Of a DNA stretch of 64,000 bases, positions 18,174-26,246 are shown piece by piece. Origin of the DNA: Sneathiella sp. (GTDB lineage Bacteria; Pseudomonadota; Alphaproteobacteria; Sneathiellales; Sneathiellaceae). The notes below the pieces were generated by a model, which saw nothing but the letters and a program-made list of their open reading frames with translations, was not told the origin of the DNA and ran no database searches. A program made the position numbers and the translations under genes. The DNA lies in assembly GCF_029233945.1 (NCBI RefSeq), contig NZ_JARGOQ010000009.1, positions 17,933 to 81,932 on the forward strand. The letters are read 5' to 3'. Position 1 is the first letter of the stretch. Every line of letters starts with the position of its first letter.

Positions 18174-18641
18174 ATGGCGGGCGATAAAGTAAAAAGCGGT
18201 AAGCAAGCCTCCAGCGAGATGAAAATGACAACACTTGATGGCGTTGTCGGGTTTCATATGCGCAAGGCAACCTTGCGGGCGCAGGGCACATTTGCAACGG
18301 CGGCCGGGAAAAAGCTGATGACCGGCCAATATTCCGTTATGGCCATCATCAACGAAAACCCGGGCCGCACGCAGAGCGCCATCGCGGAAGCTGCGGGGCT
18401 CGATCGATCGTCCCTTGTTCCCATTCTCAATAAATTCGAGACCGAAGGTCTGATCTTGCGCGCGCCCGTTAAGGGGGACAAACGGGCCTATGCTGTTCGC
18501 CTGACGAAGAAGGGGGAGCAGGAACTGGCCAAGCTCGAAGATAACGTGAGGGAGATCGAAGCAAAAGTGATTGCCGGTCTCGGGGCGGATGACCACCTGC
18601 GTCTGATCGACTTGCTGAAAAGGTTTCACGACATCTTATAG
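18174..18641 (+). CDS. MarR-family transcriptional regulator
   Basis: The 155-residue protein carries a MarR winged helix: LMTGQYSVMAIINENPGRTQ, the recognition region AIAEAAGLDRSSLVPILNKF and the wing VKGDKRAYAVRLTKKG. The start is chosen at ATG 18174; a TTG at 18165 is better spaced from AGGGA and is also possible. It follows the GlcG-like gene by about 100 bp on the same strand. Its target and ligand are unknown. Confidence 0.88.
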   Translation: MAGDKVKSGKQASSEMKMTTLDGVVGFHMRKATLRAQGTFATAAGKKLMTGQYSVMAIINENPGRTQSAIAEAAGLDRSSLVPILNKFETEGLILRAPVKGDKRAYAVRLTKKGEQELAKLEDNVREIEAKVIAGLGADDHLRLIDLLKRFHDIL

Positions 18642-18968
18642 CCGAAAATTTTAAAGCATTAGTCGAAACATTCCTCACGGCACTCTTCGTTGAGTTATTT
18701 CGCGTAGATGACTGACGATTCGTCTATCTTGATGGAATTTATATTTTGCCGTTATGAAAGTTTAACAGACGTTAGGTCCATTCAGCACGGAATCGACTAT
18801 ATCTTGTGATCGAATTAATATGTAGTTATGCACTTATAGAAATATATCCTTAAAAGTGCATAAAAACCGTATATAGCAACCAAAGGGATGGTTCTGGGCG
18901 TGGCAATTTCGTATACTTTCTCCATCGGCAGGGTGTTCATCCGGAACGCGATGAAAAGGGGGGAAGAT
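18642..18968. other. Non-coding AT-rich gap with a 10-bp inverted repeat
   Basis: No convincing gene lies in these 327 bases. The only structure I see is a perfect inverted repeat, TTATGCACTT (18826-18835) and AAGTGCATAA (18854-18863), separated by 18 bases. It could be an operator or a weak hairpin; there is no T run after it. Confidence 0.5.
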
Positions 18969-19151
18969 ATGGGGATGTTGTTTAGGGACATGAACAAGGC
19001 ACTTTCCGTCAAGACCTGCTATTCAAATTTCTTGCTCTCTTCCGCTGTCTTTATGCTGACCCTGCTTCTTTCCGCCGCCCTGTTTATCCAGGATACTCCG
19101 CATGAAGATCAAGGGCCGGCTCCCGATGAGGAGACTGCGCTCCTCGATTAA
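18969..19151 (+). CDS. Small single-pass membrane protein (hypothetical)
   Basis: This possible 60-residue protein has one strong hydrophobic segment (about residues 21-42, FLLSSAVFMLTLLLSAALFI) between a basic N-terminal part and an acidic tail (HEDQGPAPDEETALLD). GGGGGAAG lies four bases before ATG 18969; an ATG at 18975 has better spacing. The charge pattern suggests an N-in, C-out orientation. I know no homologue. It could be a chance reading frame, but the ribosome binding site and amphipathic layout favour a real gene. Confidence 0.4.
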   Translation: MGMLFRDMNKALSVKTCYSNFLLSSAVFMLTLLLSAALFIQDTPHEDQGPAPDEETALLD

Positions 19152-19284
19152 TATCTCTATTCATGCCTGAAGCACTGAAAACTGCGGCTTTTCTTGTGCA
19201 AACACTTCCTTAATTATATTGCTGCTAAATTCATCATTTAATCCCGATGCTATGGTTGATGGAGAAGGTGAAACGCGGCTTAAC

Positions 19285-19815
19285 ATGAGTATTGAGACCA
19301 GCGCCCTGGCGGCGTATCGCGCCCGCGCCCGCAATACAAACGTAAATGACGTCACTCTTTTAGCGACGGATTATCTCAATCATTTCAATGAAGCCTTGAT
19401 GCTGGCTGAACTGGTGATTGATATGCCGGACATGCTGGAAGACTTGATCGATTGGTCGCCCGTCACGTATGGGAATCATTTTCGTGACAGCGGCATAGCT
19501 GACCGGGAGCTTGCAATTGAGGCCTACGAATTTTCCCCAACGGAATATAAAACGCCGTTCGAGGCAATCACGACGCGGCTAGATGAAGAAATTGAGGATC
19601 TGCAGACCAACTTAAGGTTAATAGACAATTTGGAAGACGATGAAGCGAAAATGATGGCCGACGAGCAGTGCGCGATTATTAGGGGCCTGATCGAACAGGC
19701 GGGTGCCATCATAAATGGCCATATCGGTGATTTCAATTCGCAAACTCCCTCCGAAGACAGTATGGAGGATGAAGGAATACTCGATCAGGATGAAATCAAT
19801 GCGATGTTTGGCTAG
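19285..19815 (+). CDS. Acidic helical protein with FliM/CheZ-like C-terminal tail (hypothetical)
   Basis: The likely product is 176 residues, acidic and mostly helical, with the conserved-looking block VTLLATDYLNHFNEALMLAE followed by MPDMLEDLIDW and a predicted coiled stretch (LDEEIEDLQTNLRLIDNLED). After a polar linker (SQTPSEDSMEDEG) the protein ends in LDQDEINAMFG. That tail resembles the N-terminal CheY-binding peptide of FliM (LSQDEIDALL) and the acidic/hydrophobic C-terminal tail of CheZ. I chose ATG 19285; ATG 19252 and TTG 19219 are alternatives. It lies upstream of PilZ and receiver-like genes. A signalling adaptor or phosphatase role is inferred. Confidence 0.65.
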   Translation: MSIETSALAAYRARARNTNVNDVTLLATDYLNHFNEALMLAELVIDMPDMLEDLIDWSPVTYGNHFRDSGIADRELAIEAYEFSPTEYKTPFEAITTRLDEEIEDLQTNLRLIDNLEDDEAKMMADEQCAIIRGLIEQAGAIINGHIGDFNSQTPSEDSMEDEGILDQDEINAMFG

Positions 19816-20545
19816 GTTCATTTTGGATCGAGGAAAATGTCCGGAAAATTTAAGCCGATTTTCCCGCTCTGCTTTACGCATGCTCTTAACCGCCATTCCG
19901 GTAGTTTTGGCGATAAGCAATGTAGCCTGGGCAAATACGGATAAAGAATGCTTGGCCAGTTGGCAGGATCCCCGGATAACGATTGAGATTGTCAACGCAA
20001 AACCGGTTCTTGACCATGGGAAAACTTCCCACCAGATAGAGATGGTCGCCAAGAAAAGCGGGTATGCAAAATCGACGCGCCATGCCAATTTACTTGGTCT
20101 TACTTATTCCTTCATCACGCCCAGACTTGGCGCGGCGACAAAATACAAGCCCGCGAAATCTGGAAAATACTGTCTACGTCTCGACCGGGTATCGCTGAAG
20201 TTCGGGGCGCAAAAAACCAGTATTTATATTGATCGGAAATATAAAAAGGGGACCTGCGCCTATGAGGTCATTCTGGCGCACGAACGTGAACATGTCCGCA
20301 TCAATGAGCGGATCATCGCTGACTATGTACCAAAAATAAAACGTGAATTGACGGAGCGCGCGGCGAGTATCCGTCCCTTCTACACGAAGAGTCCGAAAAC
20401 GGCAGGTAAATCGATTGCGAACCGGTTGCTACTTGAGCTGGATCCTCTGCTCGATGAATTTAATGTGGCGCGAATGGACGCGAACGACGTTATCGATACA
20501 CAGGAATCATATGCGGCTACTCAGGCTAAATGTCGAGATTGGTAA
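19799..20545 (+). CDS. Secreted protein with HExxH-type motif (putative zinc metallopeptidase-like)
   Basis: A basic N-region and a hydrophobic core (LLTAIPVVLAISNVAWA) make a signal peptide with cleavage near AWA-NTDKE. The mature protein has few recognisable features except VILAHEREHVRINERI, an HExxH motif with a nearby downstream glutamate (bases 20279-20293), as in DUF922-like and other zinc peptidases. Cysteines near the mature N-terminus, middle and C-terminus could form disulphides. The start is ambiguous: ATG 19799 overlaps the previous gene by 17 bases, TTG 19823 is possible, and ATG 19880 would remove the basic residues of the signal. Activity is unproven. Confidence 0.6.
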   Translation: MRCLARFILDRGKCPENLSRFSRSALRMLLTAIPVVLAISNVAWANTDKECLASWQDPRITIEIVNAKPVLDHGKTSHQIEMVAKKSGYAKSTRHANLLGLTYSFITPRLGAATKYKPAKSGKYCLRLDRVSLKFGAQKTSIYIDRKYKKGTCAYEVILAHEREHVRINERIIADYVPKIKRELTERAASIRPFYTKSPKTAGKSIANRLLLELDPLLDEFNVARMDANDVIDTQESYAATQAKCRDW

Positions 20546-20556
20546 GATTCTATCTT

Positions 20557-20590
20557 TTAATTTGCAAATTATTAACAATTTCTTGATTAA
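20557..20590. promoter_or_regulatory. Phased TTAA boxes and a 12-bp palindrome upstream of the PilZ gene
   Basis: TTAA occurs at 20557-20560, 20572-20575 and 20587-20590, an exact 15-bp period, and AATTTGCAAATT (20559-20570) is a perfect palindrome. This AT-rich stretch lies about 70-100 bp before the PilZ gene and may hold its promoter and an operator. The spacing does not fit the CtrA consensus. Confidence 0.3.
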
Positions 20591-20659
20591 CTGGATCATG
20601 GTCAGGGAACAGGATTAGTTCCAGCATAGAATTCAGCCAGCAGGTTACAGAGAACCGAA

Positions 20660-21061
20660 ATGATCATTGCTAAAGACATCAAAAAAATGTTGAGAGCCCT
20701 TGAGGTGGAGTGTGATCATAAGAAGACTGGCACTGCTGCGGATCGCCGCTACCGCCGGGCCGATGTTACATGGCCTGCAACCATCCGCGCGGAGCGAGGG
20801 CACGCCTGCCTCCATGAGGAAGAGCGCGAAGTCAGCGGTATCATCAAGGACATATCAGCCAACGGCGCGAGAATTGACGTCGAGGGCCTGTTTTTCGAAA
20901 AGAACAACCTTCTTTTGCAGGCATCGCAGCTGGGCGCCATTCGCTGCGATCTGGTGTGGCGGCGCGGCAATAAAATCGGGTTACAGTTTTCCGAAGACCC
21001 TAAAAAAATACAGGAAAAACTTCAGGAACTCCTTCCGGAGTTTGACAATACGCTTCCCTGA
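20660..21061 (+). CDS. PilZ-domain protein
   Basis: This 133-residue protein is a single PilZ domain, the cyclic di-GMP receptor fold. The first binding motif is RRYRR (R29 to R33) and the second is DISANGARI (residues 64-72), matching RxxxR and D/NxSxxG. A predicted amphipathic helix lies at the C-terminus. Its stop codon overlaps the start of the receiver-like gene by one base, so both are co-translated. Binding of c-di-GMP is likely from the motifs; the output target is probably the neighbour. Confidence 0.88.
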   Translation: MIIAKDIKKMLRALEVECDHKKTGTAADRRYRRADVTWPATIRAERGHACLHEEEREVSGIIKDISANGARIDVEGLFFEKNNLLLQASQLGAIRCDLVWRRGNKIGLQFSEDPKKIQEKLQELLPEFDNTLP

Positions 21062-22053
21062 TGCACGATCCACGGTTTAAAGCGGCATCGGCCCTTCTTT
21101 TTGATTCCGAACCGTCGATGCGCCAAAACACAAGAAGCGCCCTTCTTAATCTTGGCCTCGGCGACGTCATTGCCTGCTCCGATCTCTATCAATTTACAGC
21201 GCTGGCGAGCCGCGGGGAATTTGATCTCATACTGGCGGAAGCCTCAATCGCTGGAACTGGTGTTCACCAACTCATTCAGGAAATCCGTAGTCATAAAATC
21301 GGGCCCGATCCTTTTATCAACGTTATTTTGTTTTTGTGGAACTCAGAGCCCAACATGGTCGGCGAGATCATGAATGCTGGCGCGGACGATGTGATAACCC
21401 GGCCGATGTCACGCACGCAGATATTTTCGCGGCTTAAGCGGCTGGTCATGGCGCGTAAACCCTTTGTTGTGACCGCGGATTACTTCGGACCCGACCGACG
21501 CAATGCATTGAGAAGCAGATCGGGCGTCCCGACGATGATTGTCCCAAATTCGCTAAAGGCAAAGGTGGAAAACCGACCGGAACTCGCCGCCACACCGGAG
21601 GCGATCAAAAGCGCGATGAAAGTGGTGAAAGAGCGTAAGATATCGACATATTCAGAACAGTTGATGCGCCTTTCCTCTGCCGTCATTCTGCTCTCCGGTT
21701 CGGCCGACAGTTTTGGAGACCGCAGGGACGTGATTAGTGTCATGCAGCAGAGAAATAACGCCCTGATCGACAGCGTTGAGGGAACTGAACATGTGCATGT
21801 CATCTCTTTGTGTCAGGCACTCGCCGATCTTCTGAGTTCCATCGTCCATGCGAATTCATCCCTTAAAGACAAGGACCGTGAGCTGCTATCACAAATTCCA
21901 TATGCCATCCATAAAGCCTGCGCGGACCTTCATCAAACGGCAGGTCTGGCCTTTGACATAAGGGAGGTGTCCGCACGGGTAAGCGACACCCGGAAACAGT
22001 CAAGATACGGTTACTTTCGGGCCGAGGGGAAAATTAGTCACACATTGAGGTAA
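21061..22053 (+). CDS. Pseudo-receiver response-regulator-like protein
   Basis: Residues 9-130 follow the CheY fold: LLFDSEPSMRQNTRSAL, FDLILAEASIAGTG, and AGADDVITRPMSRTQIFSRL. Aligned with receivers, the phospho-acceptor aspartate is Glu60 and the conserved lysine is Arg114, while Asp15 and Glu17 keep the acidic pocket. The protein is therefore probably not phosphorylated in the normal way, and may be locked in an active-like state. A YFGPDRR motif (141-147), common in alphaproteobacterial receiver proteins, precedes about 180 helical residues of unknown function. It is coupled to the PilZ gene. I do not recognise the C-terminal domain. Confidence 0.8.
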   Translation: MHDPRFKAASALLFDSEPSMRQNTRSALLNLGLGDVIACSDLYQFTALASRGEFDLILAEASIAGTGVHQLIQEIRSHKIGPDPFINVILFLWNSEPNMVGEIMNAGADDVITRPMSRTQIFSRLKRLVMARKPFVVTADYFGPDRRNALRSRSGVPTMIVPNSLKAKVENRPELAATPEAIKSAMKVVKERKISTYSEQLMRLSSAVILLSGSADSFGDRRDVISVMQQRNNALIDSVEGTEHVHVISLCQALADLLSSIVHANSSLKDKDRELLSQIPYAIHKACADLHQTAGLAFDIREVSARVSDTRKQSRYGYFRAEGKISHTLR

Positions 22054-22104
22054 ATCTTACTTTGTTCTGCCCGATACCCTCCTATTATTAATGGTAGGCC
22101 GGTG

Positions 22105-23154
22105 ATGTTGGAATGTCAGGAGGATGGGGTCATTATATACGTAAAATCTTTAAAACGCTTGACCGTGATAGGGTTCTGTCTGACGCTGATGGTGCTTTAT
22201 TTAGGAAGTGCTGTTGCCCAGAATGTCTATTTCTTGCGCATTGGGACAGGATCCACTGCCGGAACATATTACCCCATTGGAACGCTGCTTGCGTCGGTTA
22301 TCTCTAACCCGCCGGGAAGCCGGAGTTGTGAGGATGGAGGATCTTGCGGCGTTCCGGGGCTGATTGCGACAGCGCAGACAACTCATGGATCCGTGGACAA
22401 TATATATGGCGTCACACGAGGCTATTTTGATACCGCCCTTGCCCAGTCGGACACTGTTGTTGCAGCATATAACGGTACCGGTATTTATGATGATAAGGAA
22501 CCTATCACCTCTCTTCGGGTGATTGCCAATCTGTATCCCGAGGATGTCCACCTTGTTGTCCGTCGCGACGCTGGCATAAAAAACATACGGGACTTAAAGG
22601 GAAAAAAAGTATCGATTGACGTGCCGGGTTCGGGAACGCGGGAAAATGCCAAGGAAATTCTGAAGGCATATGGCCTCTCCGTAAAAGATATTGATGCCAT
22701 ATCCGCCAGCCCGGATAAGTCCGTTACCCTGATAAAAGCGGATAAGCTGGACGCCTTTTTCCTGGTCGCCGGGTATCCCGTTACAGCGGTCTCTGAACTC
22801 GCCGATGTTGGCAAAATAGAATTAATACCAATCAGTGGGAAGATTGCTGAAAAATTTGTCGCCGGACATGGCTATTACTCCGTTTCTCAGATACCAGCCG
22901 GGACTTATCGGGACCTTGATACCGTGCCAACCCTGGCGGTTAGCACCCAATGGATCGTTAGTGAGAACGTGTCGGAAGAGTTGGTCTATGAAATTTCCCG
23001 TGCGCTTTGGCACCCGAAAAACCGTCATCTCCTCGACCGCGGTCATGCGAAGGGCTTGCTGATACATCTTGATACGGCCCTGAAAGGGGTTTCGACGCCG
23101 TTGCATCCCGGCGCAGAGCGCTATTACAAGGAAATAGGTATTATTACTGACTAG
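22105..23154 (+). CDS. TAXI-family TRAP transporter solute-binding protein
   Basis: This periplasmic binding protein of the TAXI group carries the hallmark LRIGTGSTAGTYYPIGTLLA near the mature N-terminus, and DVHLVVRRDAGIKNIRDLKG and DVPGSGTRENAKEIL further on. The GGSCGVPGLIATAQTTHGSVDN region is also typical. The start is unclear: ATG 22105 gives an odd acidic N-terminus (MLECQEDG), whereas a strong AGGAGG at 22118-22123 points to ATT 22132, which would give a perfect signal peptide (YVKSLKRLTVIGFCLTLMV... AVAQ). No TRAP permease lies nearby. Glutamate or dicarboxylate-type ligands are usual for TAXI proteins. Confidence 0.9.
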   Translation: MLECQEDGVIIYVKSLKRLTVIGFCLTLMVLYLGSAVAQNVYFLRIGTGSTAGTYYPIGTLLASVISNPPGSRSCEDGGSCGVPGLIATAQTTHGSVDNIYGVTRGYFDTALAQSDTVVAAYNGTGIYDDKEPITSLRVIANLYPEDVHLVVRRDAGIKNIRDLKGKKVSIDVPGSGTRENAKEILKAYGLSVKDIDAISASPDKSVTLIKADKLDAFFLVAGYPVTAVSELADVGKIELIPISGKIAEKFVAGHGYYSVSQIPAGTYRDLDTVPTLAVSTQWIVSENVSEELVYEISRALWHPKNRHLLDRGHAKGLLIHLDTALKGVSTPLHPGAERYYKEIGIITD

Positions 23155-23259
23155 GATAACAGGCCGGTCTTTTATAAGCTCTCTGATCGGCGGGCTCGAT
23201 AGCGGTTGTCGCCCGAATACGGCTTTGATAAGGTCGCATAAAATCATCAGGAGAGCATC

Positions 23260-24642
23260 GTGATACCATTTGTCGTCGCAACGTCCAAAACCGACCCCAA
23301 GCCGATTATCGTAGTCGAAAAGTCAAATTTTGTTGAATGGCTTTCGGCGCAACCTGACCTTCACAAAAGCTGGATAGAGGCGCAAGGGTTTGAAGCGGAT
23401 GGCGGCAAGACGTTGCTTCTACCCGGGTCCGCAGGCGATGCCGAGGCCGTTGTCTACGTAAAAGATGGTGATTGGAATATCTGGTCGCTTGCGGATTTGC
23501 CTTCAACGCTTCCGAAGGGAACCTATGCAATCACAACCGAATTCACAGAGAAGGAAGCGACGGACGTGGCCATCGGCTGGTCCCTTGGCACCTATTCGTT
23601 TGACCGGTATAAAAAGGACGGTAAGAAATATGCGACGCTGATGTTGCCAAAGAGCGCCGATAGAGACATGGTCGCGCGGACGGTTAAGGCTGTTACTCTG
23701 GTGCGGGACCTTGTCAATCTGCCCGCCGGAGATCTCGGCCCTACCGCGCTTGAGGCCGCCGCATCGCAGGTCGCGGGCGAGTTTGAGGCTGAACAGGGCA
23801 ATATCGTCGGTGAAGATCTGCTCACCTATCATTTTCCCATGGTGCATGCGGTTGGCCGCGCCGCGGCGGATGCCCCGCGACTGATTGACATTAGCTGGGG
23901 TGATAAGGATGCGCCAAAAGTAACGCTGGTCGGTAAAGGCGTATGTTTTGATAGCGGTGGCCTTGATATTAAATCGGCGGCGGGCATGCTGATGATGAAA
24001 AAGGATATGGGCGGGGCGGCAACGGTACTTGGCCTTGCGCATATGATTATGGACGCGAACCTACCGGTGCGGCTCAGGGTTCTGATCCCGGCGGTTGAAA
24101 ATGCCATCTCTGGAAATGCCTTTCATCCTGGTGACATTCTGACCAGCCGAAAGGGCAAAACAGTTGAAATTGGCAATACCGATGCGGAAGGCCGGCTTAT
24201 CCTTGCCGATGCACTTGCTGCCGCCGATGAAGAAGAACCCGATCTCCTGATCGATATGGCGACGTTGACGGGCGCCGCAAGAGTTGCGGTTGGGACGGAA
24301 ATCGCCGCGACTTTCACGGATGATGAGGCGCTTTATGCGGATATTGCCAAGCACAGCGAAATGGAAAAGGACCCGGTCTGGCGCCTGCCGCTGTGGGATG
24401 AGTATCGCCATCTTCTGGACAGCAAGTTCGCCGATATTAATAATGCCGGATCTGGCGGATACGGGGGGGCAATTACGGCTGGACTGTTCCTGAAAGAGTT
24501 CGTCGAAAAAGCCAAGAGCTGGGTTCATTTCGACATCATGGCTTATAACGTCCGACCTCGTCCCGGCCGACCGGTTGGCGGAGAAGCCTTCGCGTTACGT
24601 GCCCTCTTCGCCCTGATCAAGGAGCGTTACGAGAAATCGTAA
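23260..24642 (+). CDS. Leucyl aminopeptidase, M17 family
   Basis: This 460-residue cytosolic enzyme removes N-terminal residues from peptides using two metal ions. The signature NTDAEGRLILADAL is intact, as are GKGVCFDSGGLDIKSAAGM and KKDMGGAATVLGLA with the metal-binding Lys and Asp. The N-terminal 150 residues are divergent, as in many alphaproteobacterial members. Translation starts at GTG with AGGAGA eight bases upstream. It ends three bases from the convergent lysE-type gene. A role in peptide use fits with the Yej importer encoded nearby. Confidence 0.93.
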   Translation: MIPFVVATSKTDPKPIIVVEKSNFVEWLSAQPDLHKSWIEAQGFEADGGKTLLLPGSAGDAEAVVYVKDGDWNIWSLADLPSTLPKGTYAITTEFTEKEATDVAIGWSLGTYSFDRYKKDGKKYATLMLPKSADRDMVARTVKAVTLVRDLVNLPAGDLGPTALEAAASQVAGEFEAEQGNIVGEDLLTYHFPMVHAVGRAAADAPRLIDISWGDKDAPKVTLVGKGVCFDSGGLDIKSAAGMLMMKKDMGGAATVLGLAHMIMDANLPVRLRVLIPAVENAISGNAFHPGDILTSRKGKTVEIGNTDAEGRLILADALAAADEEEPDLLIDMATLTGAARVAVGTEIAATFTDDEALYADIAKHSEMEKDPVWRLPLWDEYRHLLDSKFADINNAGSGGYGGAITAGLFLKEFVEKAKSWVHFDIMAYNVRPRPGRPVGGEAFALRALFALIKERYEKS

Positions 24643-24645
24643 ATT

Positions 24646-25257
24646 TTATCGATCAGTAAGCGCCAGCTTCAACCCGAGTCCCGCAAATGTTGCGGCAATT
24701 CCGTACTGTATCCCGCGAACGATCTTGGGCGTGCCCAACAAATAATGTCGTATTCTTGAGGCGAAAAGGCCATAGATTACAAAAATGACGAAAGTAACGG
24801 CCATAAAGACAGCGCCATGCCAAGCGATGAGGAGGGTCGGGCTGTTGGTCGATGCCGGGATAAACTGAGGCAAAAAGGCAAGAAAGAAAATTGTCAGTTT
24901 TGGGTTCAGGATATTAATCAGCGTGCCTTTGCGGGCAATTCGCCAATAGTTTTTGCTTTTCTCATTTTTGCTCAGGTCGAGATTTCCTGAATTTCGAACT
25001 GTCTGCCATGCGAGATAGAGCAAGTATGCGACCCCGGCATATTTCAAGAATTGAAATGCTAATGCACTTGTATGCAGGAGGGCCGCAACACCGAACATGC
25101 AGGCAAGAATGCTGGGCAAAATGCCGAGAGTACAGCCAAACGCCGCCGCGATGCCTGCCTTGGCCCCATCTGTCAGGCCGACCGCCAAGGTGTAAAGAAC
25201 GCCGGTTCCCGGCGCGATTGTAACGATCAGGGTCGTGAGAAGAAATTCAATGCTCAT
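24646..25257 (-). CDS. LysE/RhtB-family amino acid exporter
   Basis: The 203-residue inner-membrane protein has about six hydrophobic segments and the LysE/RhtB N-terminal pattern (IVTIAPGTGVLYTLAVGLTD, then GIAAAFGCTLGILPS), plus NILNPKLTIFFLAFLPQF. It probably exports an amino acid such as homoserine or threonine; the substrate is unknown. It is the last gene of the long minus-strand run, 30 bases after ghrA. Confidence 0.9.
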   Translation of the reverse strand: MSIEFLLTTLIVTIAPGTGVLYTLAVGLTDGAKAGIAAAFGCTLGILPSILACMFGVAALLHTSALAFQFLKYAGVAYLLYLAWQTVRNSGNLDLSKNEKSKNYWRIARKGTLINILNPKLTIFFLAFLPQFIPASTNSPTLLIAWHGAVFMAVTFVIFVIYGLFASRIRHYLLGTPKIVRGIQYGIAATFAGLGLKLALTDR

Positions 25258-25287
25258 TCTTTATCTCCAAACCTGATCCGGCATTGC

Positions 25288-26217
25288 CTAGTATCCTTTT
25301 TCGACATCCACGGCGTGAAGCAGGCCCTCGCCTTTTTCGGTGCGGATGATATTTTCTGCAACCAGCTTGGCAACGCTTGCCGGGTCGGAAATGCTGGCGA
25401 CATGGGGGGTGATGCGGATTTTTGGATGATCCCAGAAAGGATGATCTTCCGCCATCGGTTCCTCATGAAATACATCCAATGTTGCCGCAGAGAGCTGCCC
25501 GCTATCGAGAGCCGGGATCAGGTCTTCTTCCAATAAATGAGGACCGCGCCCTGCATTGATAATGCCGGCGCCTTTCGGCAGCTTGGCAAAGAGTTCAGCA
25601 TTCAGGATGTTTCGCGTGTGCGGTGTGAGAGGTAGAAGGCAGACCAGAATTTCCGTTCGGGCAAGAAAGGCGTCAAGCTGGCCATCGCCGAAGAAACTCT
25701 CAACGCCGTCGATTTTCTTTTCTGACCGGCTCCATCCCGCGACATCGAATTTTAGGAAGCTGAGAGCTTCTGCCGCGCCGCCGCCAAGTTCGCCCATGCC
25801 CAGAATACCGACTTTCCGCTCGCTGGCGAAGGGGGCGAAATGTTCTTTCCAGACATGTTTGCGCTGCTGCGCATCATAGGCGTGGCAGAAGCGGTGATGG
25901 TTCAACACATGCTGCACGACATATTCTGTCATGCGTCCGGTCAGGTTCGGATCGACAACGCGGGAGAAGGGCAGATGGCGCGGAAAATCTGGATCGGCGA
26001 GCAAATGATCGACACCGGCACCCAGTGAATAGACGGCGCATAGGTTTTTCAGTTTCGCGAGCTCCCCGTGCGGCATTTTCCAGCAGAGCGCATATTTGAT
26101 CTCGTCTGGATCGCCAATATCGGGCCAGATACGTACGTCTAGATCCGGGATATACTTACCCAGTTCACGCCGCCACCAGTCCGCGCGATCAATATTACTT
26201 TTAAACAATAGAGCCAT
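25288..26217 (-). CDS. ghrA: Glyoxylate/hydroxypyruvate reductase A
   Basis: This 309-residue D-2-hydroxyacid dehydrogenase reduces glyoxylate to glycolate or hydroxypyruvate to glycerate with NAD(P)H. Recognisable features are LGAGVDHLL, the NLTGRMTEYVVQHVL helix, the nucleotide-binding GILGMGELGGGAAEAL, INAGRGPHLLEEDL and the ITPHVAS catalytic histidine region. The GhrA subgroup is indicated by length and by the N-terminal YALCWKMPHGELAKLKNL segment. It follows yejF by about 30 bases and may be co-transcribed with it. Confidence 0.9.
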   Translation of the reverse strand: MALLFKSNIDRADWWRRELGKYIPDLDVRIWPDIGDPDEIKYALCWKMPHGELAKLKNLCAVYSLGAGVDHLLADPDFPRHLPFSRVVDPNLTGRMTEYVVQHVLNHHRFCHAYDAQQRKHVWKEHFAPFASERKVGILGMGELGGGAAEALSFLKFDVAGWSRSEKKIDGVESFFGDGQLDAFLARTEILVCLLPLTPHTRNILNAELFAKLPKGAGIINAGRGPHLLEEDLIPALDSGQLSAATLDVFHEEPMAEDHPFWDHPKIRITPHVASISDPASVAKLVAENIIRTEKGEGLLHAVDVEKGY

Positions 26218-26246
26218 TTTCTTCTCCGGTATCTTGTGCCGACACC

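Noticed and set aside
18815..19012. 65-codon minus-strand frame near the small membrane protein
   Set aside because: It covers the inverted repeat and AT-rich gap, lacks a ribosome binding site and is antisense to the better-supported small gene.
20557..20590. CtrA binding site
   Set aside because: The TTAA boxes are 11 bases apart rather than 7 and lack the flanking consensus.
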